This document shows positions 22,699 through 25,369 of a stretch of 25,369 bases of DNA, piece after piece. The stretch comes from DALYJJ01 sp031969915 (lineage in GTDB: Bacteria > Acidobacteriota > Terriglobia > Bryobacterales > Bryobacteraceae). Each line of letters begins with the position of its first letter. Position 1 is the first letter of the stretch. Location: the NCBI GenBank assembly GCA_031969915.1, contig DALYJJ010000094.1, positions 1 to 25,369 of the forward strand, in the 5' to 3' direction. Made by a program: the position numbers and the translations under genes. The notes beneath the pieces were generated by a model, which searched no databases, had not been told where the DNA came from, and was given only the letters and a program-made list of their open reading frames with translations.

Positions 22699-24717
22699 TT
22701 ACCAGAGCTTACAGCGCTGCGCCTCCGGGCGCACCATGGGCTCGCCCGTCTGGCAGCCGAAGGCGCGGTGAAACTCGGGCATGTTCTTGAGCGTCTCGTT
22801 GACCCGTGACTTGATCACGGGGTGCGGGTCGGTCTGCAGTTGCAGCCGCTCCGCTTCGGGGCGGGAATGCCCGGCCCAGATGCGGGCGAAGCCAAGGAAG
22901 AAGCGTTGTTCGCCGGTGAGGCCGTCGATCACCGGCGCGGGTTTTCCGTTCAGCGACCGCTGGTAGGCCTTGAAGGCGAGCGTGAGGCCGCCCAGGTCGC
23001 CCAGCGCTTCACCGGTCACCAGTTTCCCGATGTGCCGCGCGCCCGGCTGGACGTCGAAGCTCGCGAACTGGTCTACGATGCACGCGGCGCGGGCTTCGAA
23101 CTTCTTCCGGTCTTCGTCGGTCCACCAGTTGCGCAGGTTGCCGTCGGCGTCGAACTTGGAGCCCTGGTCGTCGAAGCCGTGGCCGATCTCGTGGCCGATC
23201 ACCGCGCCGATGCCGCCATAGTTAAACGCGTCGTCGGTGCCGGCGTCGAAGAACGGCGGCTGGAGGATGCCGGCGGGGAAAACGATTTCGTTCCACACGC
23301 TGTTGTAGTAGGCGTTGACGGTGGGCGGCGTCATGAACCATTCCGACTTGTCGACGGGCTTGCCGATTCGGTCGACCTGCCGGGCGAGTGCGAAGCGGCG
23401 CAGCTCCCGCAGGTTCTCGACATAAGCGGCGGAATCGACTTTCACGTTCGCGTACTCTCGCCACTTGTCCGGGTATCCGATCTTCGGCTGGATCTTGTCG
23501 AGCTTGGCTACGGCCTGCTTGCGCGTTTCCTCGGAAAGCCAATTCGCGGCGGCGAGCTCGTCCCGCAGAGTCGCGCGCAGGTTCCCCACCAGCTCATCCA
23601 TGCGCTTCTTGGCTACCGGCGGGAAATACCTGGCCACGAAAGCCTGGCCGAGCGCCTCGCCCATCAGTCCGTCGGCCGTCTGCGAGCAGCGCTGCCAGCG
23701 CGGCAATTGCTCCTTGAGACCCTGGAGCACCTTTCCGTCGAAAGAGAACGCCTCCTCTTCAAACGGAGCGGCCAAGGCGGGCGCCGCCGCTTTGATCATC
23801 CGCCAACGCAGATAGGTCTTCCACACGGGCAGCGGCGCCGCGCCGAGTTCCTTCTCGAACGCCTCCCAGAACTTCGGTTCACCCACGTTCACAGGGACGC
23901 TCTTCGGAACGTTGGCCGCCTCGAAGAGCGCGGCGAGGTCGAACGAAGGCGCCAGCCTGGCGGCGGCGGCGAAATCCATCACGTTGTATCGCTTGTACGG
24001 ATCGCGGCGCTCCACGTTGGTGAGCCGTGCGCCCGCCAGGCGCGTCTCAAACTCGAGAATCGTCCGGGCCGCTTCCTGGGCCGCGGCCTCACTCTCGCCC
24101 AGCAGCACGTGCAGGCGGACGATGTGTTTCTGATACTCGTCTCGAATCTTCTTCGACCGCTCGTCTTCGCGGAAGTAGAAGTCGCGATCGGGGAGTGAGG
24201 TGCCGCCGCCATCCAGGCCGGCGATGACCTTGCTGGCGTTCTTGAGATCGGGCGTTGCGCCGACGCCCACCGGCGCTTGGGCGCCCGCCATGAACATCGC
24301 AACGATCATCTTGTTCAGCGCCGCCTTGCCGTCGATGGCGGCGATGCCTTCGAGGTATGGCTGCAAAGGCGCCAGGCCGCGCTTGGCGATGGCGCCCGTA
24401 TCCATGCAACTGGCGTACAGGGCGGCCACCTTCTCTTCGTCCGAGCCCTTCCGGAGCTGGCCGGCGGCGCCACGCGCCGAGACGCCGTCGAGAATGGTCT
24501 TCAAGCGTTCCCGGTTATCCTCGGCGAGTTTGTTGAACCGCCCCCAGCGTCCGAATGCACCGGGGATCGGGTTGGCGTCGATCCATTTCTGGTTCGAGTA
24601 CTTGAAGAAGTCCTCGCACGGTTTGCACGTGGGATCGAGAGAAGCGCTGATCTTCTCGTTGGAGTCCGCCGCAAACAGGAGGGCAGAGCAAGACAGGGCG
24701 TAGAGGACTTTCTTCAT
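22699..24717 (-). CDS. M13 (neprilysin/PepO-like) zinc metallopeptidase
   Basis: Reading from ATG 24717-24715, the protein has 672 residues, the usual M13 length. A signal peptide (MKKVLYALSCSALLFAADS) is followed by DPTCKPCEDFFKYSNQKWI, the typical start of the mature enzyme. The substrate-binding NAYYNSVWNEIVFPAGI precedes the zinc site HEIGH at about 509-513, and the third ligand is E570 in GEALGDLGG. The protein ends in CKLW, the conserved terminal CxxW. The enzyme should act outside the cytoplasm on peptides below about 40 residues. It is preceded by no strong ribosome binding site. It has no visible functional link to its neighbours: it is divergent from the rmlD-like gene and convergent with the PEP-CTERM gene. 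Confidence 0.95.
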   Translation of the reverse strand: MKKVLYALSCSALLFAADSNEKISASLDPTCKPCEDFFKYSNQKWIDANPIPGAFGRWGRFNKLAEDNRERLKTILDGVSARGAAGQLRKGSDEEKVAALYASCMDTGAIAKRGLAPLQPYLEGIAAIDGKAALNKMIVAMFMAGAQAPVGVGATPDLKNASKVIAGLDGGGTSLPDRDFYFREDERSKKIRDEYQKHIVRLHVLLGESEAAAQEAARTILEFETRLAGARLTNVERRDPYKRYNVMDFAAAARLAPSFDLAALFEAANVPKSVPVNVGEPKFWEAFEKELGAAPLPVWKTYLRWRMIKAAAPALAAPFEEEAFSFDGKVLQGLKEQLPRWQRCSQTADGLMGEALGQAFVARYFPPVAKKRMDELVGNLRATLRDELAAANWLSEETRKQAVAKLDKIQPKIGYPDKWREYANVKVDSAAYVENLRELRRFALARQVDRIGKPVDKSEWFMTPPTVNAYYNSVWNEIVFPAGILQPPFFDAGTDDAFNYGGIGAVIGHEIGHGFDDQGSKFDADGNLRNWWTDEDRKKFEARAACIVDQFASFDVQPGARHIGKLVTGEALGDLGGLTLAFKAYQRSLNGKPAPVIDGLTGEQRFFLGFARIWAGHSRPEAERLQLQTDPHPVIKSRVNETLKNMPEFHRAFGCQTGEPMVRPEAQRCKLW

Positions 24718-24742
24718 ACGATGGGTTCGACAAGCATTCTAT

Positions 24743-24768
24743 CGCGGGCTGCCGCGGCCCAGCCCGCG
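24743..24768. promoter_or_regulatory. 8-bp inverted repeat in the divergent M13/rmlD intergenic region
   Basis: CGCGGGCT (24743-24750) and AGCCCGCG (24761-24768) form a perfect 8-bp dyad around a 10-nt centre that itself contains the palindrome GCCGCGGC. It sits between two divergent starts, so it is unlikely to be a terminator. It may be an operator or simply a product of high GC content. Confidence 0.35.
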
Positions 24769-24792
24769 CGTTTCGCGATATCCTTTCCTCGG

Positions 24793-25369
24793 ATGGAAAA
24801 GCGTGTCGTTCTCTTCGGCTCCGCCGGCCAACTCGGCGTCGAACTCGAGCGTGTCTTCAAGGGCCGCGGCTACCAGGTGGTGGGAGTGGACCGCAGCGCC
24901 GCCGACATCGTCGATGCGTCCCAGGTGGAGCGGCTGGTCGCGTCGGTGGACCCCGAACTGGTGATCAACGCCGCCGCCTACAACATGGTGGACATCGCGG
25001 AGAAGGAACCCCAGGCGGCCTACCAGGTGAATGCCCTCGCGGTTCGAAATGTCGCCCTGGCGTGCCGACAAGTGGATGCCAAGCTCGTCCACTTCTCCAC
25101 GGACTATGTGTTCGACGGCCAGAAGCACGAGCCCTACACGGAGGACGACCGTCCCCACCCGTTGGGCGCCTACGCGGTTTCCAAACTCGCGGGCGAACTC
25201 TACGCCCGTGCGTACCTGGAGAAGGTACTCGTCATCCGCACCTCGGGCGTATTTGGCCCCGGCGGGCTGCACACCGCTCGCGGCAACTTTGTGGAACTGA
25301 TGCTCCGGCTGGCCCACGCTCACCAGACCATTCGCGTGGTGGAGGACCACTTCGCCTCCCCCACCTATG
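24793..25369 (+). CDS. rfbD: dTDP-4-dehydrorhamnose reductase (RmlD-like), C-terminus cut by window edge
   Basis: From ATG 24793 the frame is open to the right edge, 192 codons, about two thirds of the expected 280-300 residues. Motifs of the extended short-chain dehydrogenase RmlD are present: GSAGQLG at about residues 9-15 for NADPH, INAAAYNMVDIAEKEP (about 58-73), HFSTDYVFDG (about 98-107), the catalytic YAVSK (about 125-129), RTSGVFGPGG, and ASPTY at the very end. The enzyme makes dTDP-L-rhamnose from the 4-keto sugar, the last step of the pathway, and supplies cell-surface polysaccharides. A close relative with another sugar-nucleotide substrate cannot be excluded. No other rml gene is in the window; the rest may lie to the right. 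The upstream 75 bp separate it from the divergent M13 gene. Confidence 0.88.
   Translation, partial: MEKRVVLFGSAGQLGVELERVFKGRGYQVVGVDRSAADIVDASQVERLVASVDPELVINAAAYNMVDIAEKEPQAAYQVNALAVRNVALACRQVDAKLVHFSTDYVFDGQKHEPYTEDDRPHPLGAYAVSKLAGELYARAYLEKVLVIRTSGVFGPGGLHTARGNFVELMLRLAHAHQTIRVVEDHFASPTY

Noticed and set aside
1..25369. tRNA, rRNA, CRISPR array, insertion sequence or prophage
   Set aside because: No repeat-spacer pattern, transposase motif, tRNA-like cloverleaf or rRNA segment was recognised; nearly all bases lie in assigned genes.

Overview
The window is a GC-rich bacterial chromosomal segment, gene-dense and with short intergenic gaps. The gene content suggests an Acidobacteriota genome of the Bryobacter/Solibacter type. 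Pointers are an Oar-like TonB-dependent receptor of about 1,140 residues with an N-terminal carboxypeptidase-regulatory domain, a periplasmic double-propeller sensor kinase paired with a NarL-type regulator, a CadC-like winged-helix/TPR regulator, a PEP-CTERM protein and an M13 metallopeptidase. This placement is inference from gene content; no rRNA or marker gene is present.

Layout. (1) Bases 1-2099, minus strand: a circularly permuted ATP-grasp protein followed 4 nt later by an alpha-E protein that runs off the left edge. (2) Bases 2203-4762, plus strand: a tightly coupled trio for cell-wall peptide breakdown, namely an NlpC/P60 gamma-D-glutamyl endopeptidase (YkfC-like), a Tat-exported L-Ala-D/L-Glu (dipeptide) epimerase and a VanX/DdpX-type D-Ala-D-Ala dipeptidase. 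(3) Bases 4811-8346: a sensor kinase with 14 propeller repeats, a Y_Y_Y domain and a HisKA_3/HATPase core, overlapping a NarL/FixJ response regulator. (4) Bases 8467-20534: an apparent polysaccharide-utilisation locus. It holds a TonB-dependent receptor, then after a strong hairpin a chain of overlapping genes: GH16, a GH43/GH117-like propeller hydrolase with a Tat signal, an FAD-dependent oxidoreductase, a second GH16, an MFS transporter of the ACS family, and a Tat-exported protein with an internal duplication. (5) Bases 20464-21924, minus: the CadC-like TPR regulator, whose 3' end overlaps the previous gene antisense by 71 bp. (6) Bases 22044-22697: the PEP-CTERM protein. (7) Bases 22699-24717, minus: the M13 peptidase, tail-to-tail with the PEP-CTERM gene with one base between. 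(8) Bases 24793-25369: the start of an RmlD-like dTDP-4-dehydrorhamnose reductase, cut by the right edge.

How they may work together. The kinase/regulator pair sits directly upstream of the receptor and the glycoside hydrolases. It resembles, in split form and with a LuxR-type rather than AraC-type output, the hybrid two-component sensors that control glycan loci in Bacteroidota. A plausible model is that a glycan fragment is sensed by the periplasmic propellers, NarL-type output switches on the receptor and hydrolases, the two GH16 enzymes and the GH43/GH117-like enzyme cut the glycan outside the cytoplasm, the MFS protein imports small products, and the cytoplasmic FAD enzyme oxidises one of them. 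No SusD homologue, sulfatase or polysaccharide lyase is visible. The substrate cannot be named from sequence alone.

No tRNA, rRNA, CRISPR array, insertion sequence or phage gene was recognised. No gene-free stretch exceeds about 120 bp.
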